Source: Clusia tigrina (Eukaryota; Arthropoda; Insecta; Diptera; Clusiidae). Taken from it: a DNA stretch of 64,000 nucleotides. The DNA lies in contig OV050031.1 of the NCBI GenBank assembly GCA_920105625.2, positions 217,052,194-217,116,193 of the forward strand, in the 5' to 3' direction. The notes under the pieces were generated by a model, which was not told the DNA's origin, ran no database searches, and was given only the letters and a program-made list of their open reading frames with translations. Below are positions 1 to 12,135 of the stretch, piece by piece. Every line of letters begins with the position of its first letter. The first letter of the stretch is position 1. The translations under genes and the position numbers were made by a program.

Positions 1-879
1 CTTTCGTATTGAAATCATTTTTTACATACTCCTTCATTTTTTTCATACTCCTTCATTTTTCGCCATTGTCCTCATCGTCGCCTCACCGTCATCATTCGTC
101 CTTGTTAGGTATTGCTGTGTTGATTTGTCTTGCTCCCCATCTCGTACGTCAACTTTACATTCCTCACAGTTATGTCTGACTGACTGCTACTAACTTAGGT
201 TATTTATGGTCAAATGATTCATACGAATTTCGCAGTCAACTTCACCTATTCAAGCGCATACCTAGCAATCGCCTTCATACTAACACGCACGCATACCTCA
301 CATCATCGTCCTCATTGGCATCTCTCGCACACACGGACACGTACGTACTTGCTGTCTGCTGTGGTTGTGGGTGTTGTGTTGGCATCTTCGGCACATTTCC
401 GCCATGTCACTGCACACAACAGCTCACAGCTAATGTTCCAAGTGTGTAAAATTGCATAGAAAATTGCCAGATTACGAGTAGAAGCATGTCCTGGCTTGGC
501 TGGTGGCATGCCTGCCTGGCACACGGATTGTTCCGTACCGTTCGTTCGTGCCTTCTGCGCTCCGTCTCGTTTCTTTTTTCCACTGATAAGCATCTCTGGA
601 ATGTTGCACACACACATATTGATGTGATTTTCCACTTATGTGTCTGCAGGGGTTGTAGGGAACATGTTGCAAAGGAAATTGCTTTGAATGGCTCGAGTGT
701 TGCCTGAGGCCATATTCATCATTTGTCCAATGCTTTTGATGTTCTACAATTGGAGACATCATTAATATGGACAGTGATGAATTAGTGTGGCCACTCGATG
801 GCACTGTGTACTTTGTATCTATGTGTCTATGTTTAACTTGAGGGAATGACTGCTTTGTGCGCCTAATATAGGCTGCAAA
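1..879. other. Unique non-coding sequence
   Basis: No gene, repeat array or RNA gene is supported here. The open frames on both strands around 214-804 overlap each other, are Cys/His/Ser-rich, lack recognisable domains and look like chance frames. Short T-rich and CA-rich stretches are the only low-complexity features. Confidence 0.6.
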
Positions 880-1920
880 TTATATTTCATTGCATACTTT
901 TGGGCAAACAGCCAAATGCGGTTGTTTAAGCAAGCGTCTTAATAAGCTTTTTAGTGCTGTAGGCTGCAATTTTGTCTCTGAATAGAAAAAAATTGAAGTT
1001 TAAAGAATTGTAGCATATTTTTAGGCGTTTTTAGAGGCGACTAAATTAGAAGAAATCTAGGAATAGGAAAAGTAGGTTGTTACTATTAAGGCGGAAATGT
1101 TACTGTTGACAGTAAAATATTTCTTGAAAAAATTGATAGCATATTTTCAGGCTTAGATTAGAGACACACAAACCATCTTAATGTGAAACAAATTATGACA
1201 ACTATAAAATGTAATCCAATAAGTGAATATATGTAAATGGAGATGGTCACATTTTTTCCTGATAAAAAAATTTTAATTTAATAAAATTTAAGCTTATTTT
1301 TAGGCGTGGTTAGTTTGGGGGGGGGGGGGAAATACTGTCCTTTTTGAGGTATGAAGGGTAAGTGTAGAAAACTACGTTGTTTCTGTTGATCCACAAATTA
1401 TAGCATACATTCAGACTTAGATGCAATAAATTGAGCATATTTTTAGGCATTTTGCCATAGAAAAAATAAATACAATCCTTTTTGGAGTCTGAAAAGTGAG
1501 TGTTCAAGAATACACTTTCCACTATTTGTTGTAAAATATCCATCTTAAAAAACTTAGCATATTTTTAGGCTTGATACCAATACCACCGCAATGTAAAACT
1601 AATTATTCCAACTATATATTTACTAAAAAAATTTATTCACACACAAAAAGATGTTGATGGGAGGGCATGGCATATTTTTTCTTCTTCTTATGTTCTCGTT
1701 AAATCCAAAAATTCGAATTTAAATAAATGTAGCATATTTTTAGACATAGAAAAAATTGTGTGAAAATTAGAAGAAATCAAATAATGTTTTAGTATAATGC
1801 AGGATGCCCATTTAACGCTCAATATCGTAAAATATAAGCAATTGAAAATATATCAAGTTTTTAGGCTTATAGGAACGCTCAAAACTATTGTATAGAAAGG
1901 TCATTGAGGCAGTTTCTTCC
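880..1920 (+). repeat. Degenerate ~120-bp repeats carrying GCATATTTTTAGGC
   Basis: The phrase agcatatttttaggc or a close variant recurs near 893, 1012, 1139, 1290, 1393, 1436, 1556, 1732 and 1855, mostly 100-150 bp apart. The sequence between copies shares A/T-rich words such as attaagaag and aaaattgaa but is well diverged. A 13-base G run lies near 1317-1329. This is an old, decayed tandem array. The same 14-bp core appears in reverse orientation at 39.4-40.9 kb and in a related form at 30.8-31.8 kb. Confidence 0.75.
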
Positions 1921-3640
1921 TGATTATAACCCTAAAACTATGCAACATATTTTTTGACTAACTGTCCTATAAATTAATACCTAACAAATTTGTATATGAC
2001 AACGATTCAGAACTTAACACCATTGCAAGGCGTATTGAAAGTAATTTGCAGCTCCTAAAAGTATGCCACCTTCCATGCTAATAAACAATAGGAAAGTTAA
2101 AAGCATGCCACAACGATCGCTCACCGTGTAACTGTGTAACTGTCTGCTGGGCTGGTGAACATAACACTCAAAGGATTCTTTTTGTGTTCAATTCATCAGA
2201 CAGTCGCAAAACTGCCCGTAAATGTGTGATCCCAGAGGCTGGACGAACATGTTGTTGCAGTTGTTATTGTTGTTGCAGTTGTTATTGTTTTTGTAGTTGT
2301 TATTGTTGTCGTAGTTTTTATTGTTGTCGTAGTTTTTATTGTTGTCGTAGTCATTGCTGCCTCAATTTCCCATTGTTTGAAGCCATTGTCAATGCATACG
2401 AAAGTGCCACTTGGCTCATTTCGCTTGCTACCGGAGCCATGGCGTCGTGTCCAGTGACCACAGGACATTTACCTTTACCTTTGCCATCTCATCCGTCAAA
2501 AGTGCTGCAGCGCACCTGCCTCTTGCATGTGTGTCTCTTGTGTTTATTTACCTCTTGGATATTGTTTCTGGTTGCCTTAAAACTTCCAAGTATTGCTTTG
2601 GCGCAGCCAGCCTGCTCGATTTGTGCGGTTTTACGTGGTTACTTCAAAAAGACTCCTCGTGCCTTCTATTTGCGCTCCTTTGTTGCTACCTAATCTAATC
2701 AAAACAGCGGCGTGTGTGCCGCTACGTAAGCTTGCCTTACTGCATTCCTAAGGCTCACAACTGCTACTATATCAAAACCGCAATTCACATGCACACACAC
2801 ACACGCTCGCACACAAAATAGCTCGGTTCCAGACTAACTCGAATTTTGCAGGATATGCTGCAGAAAGGAACATCTGGGTGGGTGTGTAACAAAGCGTTGT
2901 ATTATATTGCGATATATTGTGGCATAAGTTGGCATTAATACTAGTCTGCGTGCTCGCATGTGTTGTCGCAGTGGAGCGCGTTCAACAAGTTGCCTTTGTT
3001 AAATAGCTATGCACCTAAAAGCAGACTACGTTTATTTTGGCTCAATTCATTTATAGAAGATTAGTTGAATTTGTATGTGCATGCATGGTTGCTTGCCAGC
3101 TTGTTTCTTGTTTTATGTTGGTATTTCTGAGCTGATTTTGTGCAAGTTCATTAGTTGCCTCCGCTCTTCGCGGCAGGCCGTCTCCTTCCTCGCAAGGCCT
3201 TTGTAAGTAGTTTTTGATCCGCATTTTGGCCCTGGTTGTTTCCATTGGCAGCTAATACGCTTTAATTGCTATAATTGACTAAAATTGCTGACATTGTTTA
3301 TCAGTTACAGCAGAGGATTTTCGCTTTATTACATGGGTGCGATACATAGAAAGCCGCGTGAGGGTGTGCGGTGGTTTTAATGAAGCTAATTTGAGAGCGA
3401 AATTTAATTTATTAAAATTATTATGAATTGCTGTTGAACGAGGTTAGTTTAGTTTGGGGCGGTTAGTTAGCAGCGAGTTGCGAAAGTATACGTTGAGAAG
3501 TTGTGAAATTTATGCTATTTTATGGCAATTTATCCTGGGAATTAATTCTGTTGAAAGATGACTTCAGGCTAATTGGGTGGAATGTGATGATCAAGTTCAG
3601 TTAAAGTTTCACGTGTTTAGAGTTGGCTTTAAAACCTGAT
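1921..3640. other. Unique non-coding sequence with a GTT-rich triplet run
   Basis: No gene is supported. Positions 2250-2360 hold an imperfect ttgttattgttgtcgtagtt repeat (several copies), which produces the Cys-rich frame at 2184-2693 and the Thr-rich frame on the other strand; neither looks like a gene. A short CA run is near 2793-2805. The rest shows no repeat structure. Confidence 0.6.
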
Positions 3641-3641
3641 T

Positions 3642-3646
3642 ATATA

Positions 3647-3685
<39 letters not shown>

Positions 3686-3700
3686 ATATATGATACGATT
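3642..3700. repeat. TA microsatellite
   Basis: An interrupted (TA)n tract with GATATA interruptions lies directly before the 145-bp satellite array. Confidence 0.9.
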
Positions 3701-3729
3701 TTATTATATATGAAATAAAAATTGTTCGA

Positions 3730-5345
3730 AATGAATGATTTAAACTGGTTTAAGTTTGTAACAAGATTAACTTGTTCAGATTTAATAAAAATAGTTTGAA
3801 AAGAAATTGAAAATATTCCTGCAAATTTCCTACATAAATTTTCCTTTGATAATCAGTTGACTATCATGTTGTGCTTTATAATGTTTAAACCAGTTTAAGT
3901 CTGTAACAAGATTAACTTGTTCAGATTTAATAAAAATAGTTTGAAAAGAAGTTGAAAATATTCCTGCAAATGTCCTACTTAAATTTTCCTTTGATAATCA
4001 GTTTACTATCATGTTGTGCTTTATAATGTTTAAACCAGTTTAAGTCTGTAACAAGATTAACTTGTTCAGATTTAATAAAAATAGTTTGAAAAGAAGTTGA
4101 AAATATTCCTGCAAATGTCCTACTTAAATTTTCCTTTGATAATCAGTTGACTATCATGTTGTGCTTTATAATGTTTAAACCAGTTTAAGTCTGTAACAAG
4201 ATTAACTTGTTCAGATTTAATAAAAATAGTTTGAAAAGAAGTTGAAAATATTCCTGCAAATGTCCTACTTAAATTTGCCTTTCAAATTCAGTTTTAGTAT
4301 CTTGTTTGTATGGTAAGATTTAAACAGGTTTATGTTTGTAACAAGATTAGCTTGTTCAGATTTAATAAAAATAGTTTGAAAAGAAGTTGAAAATATTCCT
4401 GCAAATGTCCTACTTAAATTTTCGTTTGATAACCAGTTTACTATCATGTTGTGCTTTATAATGTTTAAACCAGTTTAAGTCTGTAACAAGATTAACTTGT
4501 TCAGATTTAATAAAAATAGTTTGAAAAGAAGTTGAAAATATTCCTGCAAATGTCCTACTTAAATTTTCCTTTCACATTCAGTTTTAGTATCTTGTTTGTA
4601 TGGTAAGATTTAAACAGGTTTATGTTTGTAACAAGATTAGCTTGTTCAGATTTAATAAAAATAGTTTGAAAAGAAGTTGAAAATATTCCTGCAAATTTCC
4701 TACTTAAATTTTCCTTTGATAATCAGTTGACTATCATGTTGCGCTTTATAATGTTTAAACCGGTTTAAGTCGGTAACAAGATTAACTTGTTCAGATTTAA
4801 TAAAAATAGTTTGAAAAGAAGTTGAAAATATTCCTGCAAATGTCCTACTTAAATTTTCCTTTCAAATTCAGTTTTAGTATCTTGTTTGTATGGTAAGATT
4901 TAAACAGGTTTATGTTTGTAACAAGATTAGCTTGTTCAGATTTAATAAAAATAGTTTGAAAAGAAGTTGAAAATATTCCTGCAAATTTCCTACTTAAATT
5001 TTCCTTTGATAATCAGTTGACTATCATGTTGCGCTTTATAATGTTTTAACCAGTTTAAGTCTGTAACAAGATTAACTTGTTCAGAGTTAATAAAAATAGT
5101 TTGAAAAGAAGTTGAAAATATTCCTGCAAATGTCCTACTTAAATTTTCCTTTCAAATTCAGTTTTAGTATCTTGTTTGTATGGTAAGATTTAAACAGGTT
5201 TATGTTTGTAACAAGATTAACTTGTTCAGATTCAATAGAAATAGTTCTAAATGAAATTTCGTATTTAAATATTCTTTTCAAAATCGGTTTTAATATCATA
5301 TTTGCTTTATAGGATTTAAACCAGTTTAAGTCTTTAACGAGATTA
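3730..5345. repeat. 145-bp satellite array with alternating monomers (higher-order repeat)
   Basis: The phrase acaagatta occurs at 3761, 3906, 4051, 4196, 4341, 4486, 4631, 4776, 4921, 5066 and 5211: eleven monomers at exactly 145 bp with no net indel. All share cttgttcagatttaataa and gaaaatattcctgcaaat. Two monomer types differ in the last third: type A has aatcagttgactatcatg, type B has attcagttttagtatctt with a tatgtttgtaac start. From 4196 onward they alternate A-B-A-B, giving a 290-bp dimer. A shorter diverged unit closes the array near 5337. The 60- and 78-residue frames on the minus strand (4265-4447, 5135-5371) are read-through of the repeat; 145 is not a multiple of three. Confidence 0.93.
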
Positions 5346-7729
5346 ACTTTTATAGATTTAGTTTGTATCACAAATTGTTAAACCACAATTTTTGTACTGT
5401 TTCTCCTTTTGAAGATTATGCAATAGTAAATCACTTAAACTAGTTTAACGCTATTATATTCAGGATTTTGCCTATCAATCAATTATTTTCAGTTGAATAT
5501 CACAGCGAGGAACATTGGCTCATACATTTTTCTATCACCTTTCCATAAATCCTTGCATAGAAAAGACTTTCAATATAACGATTGTCTTCACAACGTGACC
5601 GCCTCTAATGTGATCGTAGATATAAGTTACTTTTAGTCCTTTAGTCATTTGGCTTTCAAGGCTCGCGTTGAACGTGTTACATTCCTTTACTCTCACTTCC
5701 TGCCAGTCATCGTAAGTGCCAGATTGCCACGGTCTTCACAGCTGGCACATTTTACTTCCTGTATACATTAATATCTTAACGTGTCATGATTCTTTCTCTG
5801 TTCCTTTATTAGTATTACACAAATATTTTTATCAATGATTCATGCCCTTTGCGGAGCCTGCTTGTCAATTCTCCCCGCTCTCCTCCTAAGGGCAGTTGTG
5901 GAGCCTGCTTGTCCATTCGCCCCGCTCTCCTCCTTAAGGCCAGTTGCTGTTGCGTAGATTACTATGCCTCTGGCTCTGTGGACCATGACATATCAACAAT
6001 TCGTTTAAATTTGCCACGCTTCCATTTCAACTTTAACCTAGTCTCACATTCTATGGTCCCGTCCTGTCCCGTCCCAACGCTAAAATGTTTCAAATTGTGA
6101 AATTTAGCTTGCAGTCAAATTTTGTGCGTCATTTGCCACAAAGAAAGAGGAGCAACAACAGCAACAACAACAAACACGCAAAAAGCCTGACAGGCAAATA
6201 TAAAACAAACGATTTCCTAGCGAAGGCAATGAAAACACGCTCCGGCTCAAAGGAAGTTGTGCCTGTGTGTGTGAGTGCGTTTTTAACTGATTTTAATTCG
6301 CTCCTGCGTTGTTAGAAAAATATGAAAAAATACAATAAAATAAGAAGAAAAAAATTTGTATAGAAAAATAGAAGAAAAAATGTGCAAGTCATGAAAATTG
6401 TGTTGACAAAAAATATTTTTTATTAAATAATTGAAGCAACAGATACGGCAGCGTCAGGGACTCGCATCTACGCATACATCCTCATATCAGGATAAATTAA
6501 AAATAAAATCATATTCATTCCCAGTACAACACACACAGCTCTGCTCCTATAATTGCACTGCACAATAGAAAGCAACGAAAATATTCTTAATGCTTGCAGG
6601 GAGGAGGGTCTGGAATAGGGTGGCGGGAGGGGTAATGACAACTGCTGTTGGCCTGAGTTGGCTTTGTTGAGCTTGAAAAGGAAATTGCCTAGAAAATATT
6701 TTTGTGTCATTTGCTGTTGCTGCTATTTTCTTGTTGTTTGTTTCTTATCGTGTTTTCTTGTTGTTATTGTAGTTGTTGTAGCCCCTGCTTCTAATACATA
6801 CAAACCCACACACATGCAAACCCATACACACACACACACACTTGCAGCCTCACTCAAGTCCACACCCTTGCTTCTTCGCCTAATACCAATTTCTCATTTG
6901 ATATAATAGCATAACTGTTGCTTTATTTGCTGCTAACATGCGCTTAAATGCTAGAAAAATGCTTAGAAACAGTCGAAGCGCACACACAGGCAGAGATAAA
7001 CTCACTCACACACACATGCACACATAAAAGCCACATACACATTCACTCACATATACAGAAACAGCTCTTCTACGCAGATAAAGGCTGTTGCTGACAATAC
7101 TTGCTGTCAATTGTTCCATCATTTATTTCTGTTTCATCGTTGTTGCTGTTGCTGTTGTTGTTGTTGTTGTAGTTTCGTTATATTATTTTATTTATTATCA
7201 TTATTTTTCTTTTTCGTTTTTGTGTGAAGTGTAGCACCACTTAAGCGCCATTGTTGCTGACAAACACGCACACACTTAAACAAATTTCACTCGTCATTGA
7301 TACTTTTTTAGTGCGTATTAATAAAAATAAAAGAATGTTTATTCTATTCATGTTTTTTACGAGCTATTTTTTTTTTTTTTGTTACGTACTCTAAAAATAT
7401 TCCTGTTGCTTCGCTGGCAAAGCACCAGCCATACACATCCCAGTAGGAACATTTAAACGTCGATAGTCTGACACAAGAAATTCTGTTGCTTTTGCCAGTC
7501 TAAATAACCCTTTTATTCATTCTTTGTTTTTGAATGGTTTCGAGTAGGGATGAAAAGTAAGTTCCTTCTCTCTCTTCTCCAGAAAGTCAGTTCCTTTGAT
7601 AGCTCCTTAGGTACTTTCTTAGGTAAGGCCTGTAACAGACTCAAGAGATAAAGTGGTGGAAAACAGGCTTAAGACCGTTGCCAATCAGATCATTATTATT
7701 ATTTTTTTAAAAAAATCATCACAAATGAG
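5346..7729. other. Unique non-coding sequence with short simple repeats
   Basis: No gene is supported. A two-copy ~48-bp repeat (ggagcctgcttgtc...ccccgctctcctcc) lies at 5850-5945. CA-rich stretches occur at 6805-6842 and 6978-7040, and a TTG/GTT run at 7138-7172. Small frames at 5849-6100, 6085-6315 and 6658-6906 have no recognisable domain. A weak AG|GTAAGG junction is at 7622/7623 (see findings). Confidence 0.6.
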
Positions 7730-8665
7730 TTCTTTTCTATAAATTCAGTACAAAAAAGTCACTCATACAAAGTGAGTACAACTGACTTGCTCATACAAAC
7801 TCACTACAACTGAGTTGCTCATAGAAACTCACTACAAATGAGTACTCATATTATTTCAATACAAATAAGTTACTCACATAAATTGAATTCTAATGAGTTC
7901 CTCATACAAACGCACTATAAAAAGTTTCTCATACAAATTCACTGCAAAGGAGTTCCTTATACAAACTGTCTACAAATAAGTTACTCATACAGATTCATTA
8001 CAAATGAGTTCCTCATACAAACTCACTACAAATGAGTACTCATATTATTTCAATACAAATAAGTTACTTACATAAATTGAATTCAAATGAGTTCCTCATA
8101 CAATCGCACTACAAAAAGTTTCTCATACAAATTCACTGCAAAGGAGTTCCTTATACAAACTGTCAACAAATAAGTTACTCATACAGATTCATTACAAATG
8201 AGTTCCTCATACAAACTCACTACAATTGAGTTGCTCATATAAACTCACTACAAATGAGTAAATCATTCTAACTCATAGGAGATGAGTTACTCATACAAAC
8301 TGTCTACAAAAAGGTTACTCATACAAATTTGCTAGAAATTGGTTACTCATACAAATTCTCACTACAACTGAGTTACTTATACAAACTGACTACAATTAAG
8401 TTACTCATACACACTCAATACAATTAGTTCCTCACACAACCTGCCTACAACTGAGTTCATCTTACAAATTCACTACAACTGAGTTACTCGCTACAATGGA
8501 GTTCTTTATACAAATTGACTAAGTTATATGAACTCACTACAAATGAGTAAATCATTCTAACTCACTGAAGATGAGTTACTAATGGATTCTCATGAGTTTT
8601 TCATACAAACTCACTATAAATGAGTTCCTCAGACAATTTCAATACAAATGAGTTACTCATTCAAA
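7730..8665. repeat. ~28-bp TGAGT/ACTCA minisatellite with a 194-bp duplication
   Basis: Imperfect units of the type tcatacaaactcactacaa followed by atgagtt repeat through the region. Each unit carries ACTCA and TGAGT half-sites facing each other. A longer block starting at 7838 is repeated at 8032, an exact 194-bp offset, so a group of units was duplicated together. TGAGTACTCA, a perfect 10-bp palindrome, occurs in both block copies (near 7839 and 8033). The 65-residue frames 7838-8035 and 8032-8229 are the two copies translated and are not genes. Confidence 0.88.
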
Positions 8666-9440
8666 TTCAATAAGAATGAGTAAATCATTCTAACTCACAA
8701 ATGAGTAAATCATTCTAACTCACAAATGAGTAGATAATTCTAACTCACAAATGAGTAAATCATTCTAACTCACAAATATGTAAATCATTCTGACTCACAA
8801 ATGAGTGGATCATTCTAACTCAGAAATGAGTAGATCATTCAGTCTCACAAATGAGTAAATCATTCTAACTCACAAATGAGTAAATCCTTCTAACTCACTG
8901 AGTAAATCATTCTAACTCAGAGTAAATCCTTCTAACTCACAAAAGAGTAAAGCATTCTAACTCACAAATGAGTAAATCCTTCTAACTCACAAATGAGTAA
9001 ATCATTCTAACTCACAAATGAGTAGCTCATTCTAACTCACAAATGAGTAGCTCATTCTAACTCACAAATGAGTAAATCATTCTGACTCACAAATGAGTGG
9101 ATCATTCTAACTCAGAAATGAGTAGATCATTCTGTCTCACAAATGAGTAAATCATTCTAACTCACAAATGAGTAAATCCTTCTAACTCACAAATGAGTAA
9201 ATCATTCTAACTCACAAATGAGTAAATCTTTCTAACTCACAAATGAGTAAATCATTCTAACTCACAAATGAGTAGCTCATTCTAACTCACAAATGAGTAG
9301 CTCATTCTAACTCACAAATGAGTAGATCATTCTAACTCACTGAGTAAATCATTCTAACTCAGAGTAAATCCTTCTAACTCACAAGTAAGTAAATCATTCT
9401 AACTCACAAATGAGTAAACCATTCTAACTCAAATGAGTTA
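8666..9440. repeat. 25-bp minisatellite (caaatgagtaaatcattc...)
   Basis: About 30 copies of a 25-bp unit with core actcacaaatgagtaaatca; spacing is exactly 25 bp where measured (8701, 8726, 8751). Variants change the second half (agtagctcattc, agtggatcattc, aatccttc), and blocks of variants are themselves repeated (around 8760-8940 and 9070-9370), so higher-order duplication occurred. It is continuous with the ~28-bp array on the left and shares the ACTCA...TGAGT hairpin core. Confidence 0.92.
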
Positions 9441-9676
9441 ATCATATAAAGCTTCCCTTCAAATGAGTTACTCTTATGATATGAACTCCCTTCTACTGTT
9501 TTAAAGTGAATCAACCTGTTGCCCTCTGCAGCCTCAATAATGTCTGATCGAAGCACCCCTTTAAGCTTGGTTGATTTTCCGACCGGCATATACGAGTGTT
9601 CTGCCGGTATGAGTGCATGTTGGAGGAAACTGATATTGACAGCCGTCATTTCACTTATTGCCATTATCAGGCTCAT
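9404..9676 (-). pseudogene. Unidentified 90-codon frame, possible decayed transposon-derived coding fragment
   Basis: A minus-strand frame of 90 residues whose N-terminal two thirds lie outside the 25-bp array, while the C-terminus reads into it. Its composition is protein-like (mixed, no triplet bias), with a segment HSYMPVG and later RSDIIEAAEGN. This faintly resembles the HSYMPvDrDFg-type segment found in some insect transposon-related uncharacterised proteins. That resemblance is from memory and weak; the Asp residues that usually follow are absent. No start context, splice sites or further domain support a functional gene. It could be a chance frame. Confidence 0.2.
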
Positions 9677-10879
9677 AAAAACTGAACTTTTTATTTGAAC
9701 CAGCGGAAAACTTCACATCACTTGCATAGACGGGGCTCACACACACACTTATTTGTAATGGTTGGTTAAAGCCCCTAAATGTAGACTAGCGTTTCTTGTG
9801 AAAAATGCGCACAAGTTTTGCTTTCACTTGCCAACTTTTCCTTCCTCTTCGTGGTTGTTTTCAACTTTGTGTTGTGTTTGTTGGCAACTTTTTTCTATTC
9901 GTACTTTTTGTTGTTGTTGTTGTTTCGTTGTTGTTTTTGCTTAAAAATTTTTGGCACAAGTTTATAATGTACATAAAAGTATTCCGTGCTATTCCATTTT
10001 AATGGTTATAAAAACATTTAGGCTCAAGTTGCTTTGCTTGCTTACTTACTTGCTTGCTTGCTTCCTTGCTGTGCCTTGCTGCCTTGCTTTTGCATCCATC
10101 CACATAAAAGTAAACACATAATAATAATTTAAAAACAAGCCCAGCCGCATTTACATTATTACACATCCACTCACACACTCACACACACACAAACACACAT
10201 TAAGATACAATTAGAAACGAGTGTGTTTGTGACTAGCTTACTTTGAGCTCCGCTCGCGCATATCCTGTCGAATAGCAACAGCAGCGCCAAAAAAGAAAAC
10301 GAACATTTAAATTACCCTGCCTAGATAAAAGCTTTTGAGCTCATGCACGCCCACATGTTTGCCGTACTCGTCTCCCATTTTGTGTGCCCACTCCCCCCAA
10401 GCTCTGCTCTCCGTCTTCATTGTTATCATAATTTCGTTTTATCATTGGCCTGTATCTCTGTAGTATAACTGTAGCCCCTTGCTTTACCTTAAAAGTGTAC
10501 TCCAAACTCACACAAAAACTGAAAAGGAAACTGAGCTGAGCTGTTGTGGTGCGCTGCGAGGCTCCTTCTTGTCTTCTCCTGTATCATCCCCTTCTGTTCT
10601 CTGTCCACAACAACTTTACATAATTGTTTTTGTTCAATTTTTGAGTATCCTTGTCGTTTTTTTTCCTTTTTCCTCGTTTTCTCTTTATCGATATTTGCAT
10701 TTTTCATGGTAAATCAATGCCTTTATAATTGACAGTTACTCACTCAAGGGGGCAGGAAAATGCTTACTTATCATTTTACTTGGAAACTCTTGTCGGTTGC
10801 TCAGCCAGCGTACCAAGCGTACTTGTAATAATGGCATACTGCACTGCGAAGAGGGGGAAAGCATTTTCATCCTAATTAT
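9677..10879. other. Unique non-coding sequence
   Basis: No gene is supported. A GTT run lies at 9907-9940, a CTTGCTTGCTTACTTACTTG-type tetranucleotide stretch at 10030-10090 and CA-rich repeats at 10165-10200. Frames at 9762-10002 and 10479-10732 are hydrophobic read-through of T-rich sequence. Confidence 0.6.
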
Positions 10880-12135
10880 AGTATACTTGTATTTTCAATA
10901 TTCTAAATACCTTAAAGAGGGGACTGATCCTTCATTATTGTCTTTGGTGGAATTTTTGTGGAAGTGGAACTGTAGAAACATTGTTAAGTTTTGCATTGTT
11001 TGAGCGGTAAATAAATGTATAGTCTGTTTAGGGTCTTATAAAGTCCCTTATAGCTAAGTTTTTACAGTCTTACAATGTCCTTTATAGCTTACTTTTTACT
11101 GTCTTTATAAGACGAGTCCTTCATTATGCTCTTTGGTAGAATTTTTGTGTTAAATGGAACTGGAGAATCAGTCTGTAGCTTAAGAATTGTTTGAGCGGTA
11201 AGTAAATTCACTGTGTTTTGGAGTCTTATAAAGTCCGTTATAGGTGACTTATCACTGTCTCTATGGCATTTGAGAATTAGTCTCCAGCTTAAGAATTGCT
11301 TGAGGATTAAATAAATTTGCTCTGTTTAAGGAGTCTTATAAAATCCTTTATAACTTACTTTTTACTGTCTTACAATGTCCTTTATAGCTTACTTTTTACT
11401 GTCTTACAATGTCCTTTATAGCTTACTTTTTACTGTCTTACAATGTCCTTTATAGCATACCTTTTACTGTCTTTATAAGACTAGTCCTTCATTGTGCTCT
11501 TTGGTGGAATTTTTCTGCTAAATGAAGTGGAGAATCAGTCTCAAGCTTAAGAATTGTTTGAGCGGCAAGTAAATTTACCTCTGTTTCGGTGTCTTTTAAA
11601 GTCCTTTATAGGACTCGTAAACAGAGTCTATAAGACTGATCCATCATTATGCTCTTTTGTGAAATTTTCTCTTAAGTGGAACTGGAGAATCAGTGTCAAG
11701 CTTCAGAATCGCTTGAGCGGTAAATAAATTTGCTCTGTTTTGAAGTCTTATAAAGTCCTTTATAGGTTTCATCAATTTTAATGTCTCTATAATGTCCTTC
11801 GCAATACTTTTATTGTGCCTATAAGGTCCTTCCAGTATCTGAATGTGAGACTATATTAGAGTCAGTCCTATGATGTGATCATCGTTATTATTCTTATTAC
11901 GAGTCTTATAACATCCTTTATAGGTCGCTTATTACTGTCTCTATAAGGTCCTTCGCAATATTCCTACTGTATCAGTATCTGAAATTGAGACTATATTAAA
12001 GTCGATCTTATGATATCATCGTTTTATTCTGATTAAAGAGTATTATCAAGTGTCTTATAGCTTACTTCTTACTGTCCTTCGAATTATTCTTACTGTGTCC
12101 TTTGTCCTTTGCAGTATCTGAAAGTGAGACTATAT
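10880..12135. repeat. Composite array built around GTCTTATAAAGTCCTTTATA
   Basis: The phrase agtcttataaagtcctttat recurs near 11034, 11222, 11330, 11580 and 11745. It is mixed with a ~47-bp subrepeat (gcttactttttactgtctta plus caatgtcctttata) that is itself tandem at 11060-11470, and with a longer block containing ccttcattatgctctttgg and gaattgtttgagcgg. The unit order varies, so this is a compound minisatellite with nested duplications. Divergence increases to the right (11760-12135). Confidence 0.82.

Noticed and set aside
8666..9440. CRISPR-like direct repeats
   Set aside because: The units are contiguous tandem copies without unique spacers, in a eukaryotic-type sequence.
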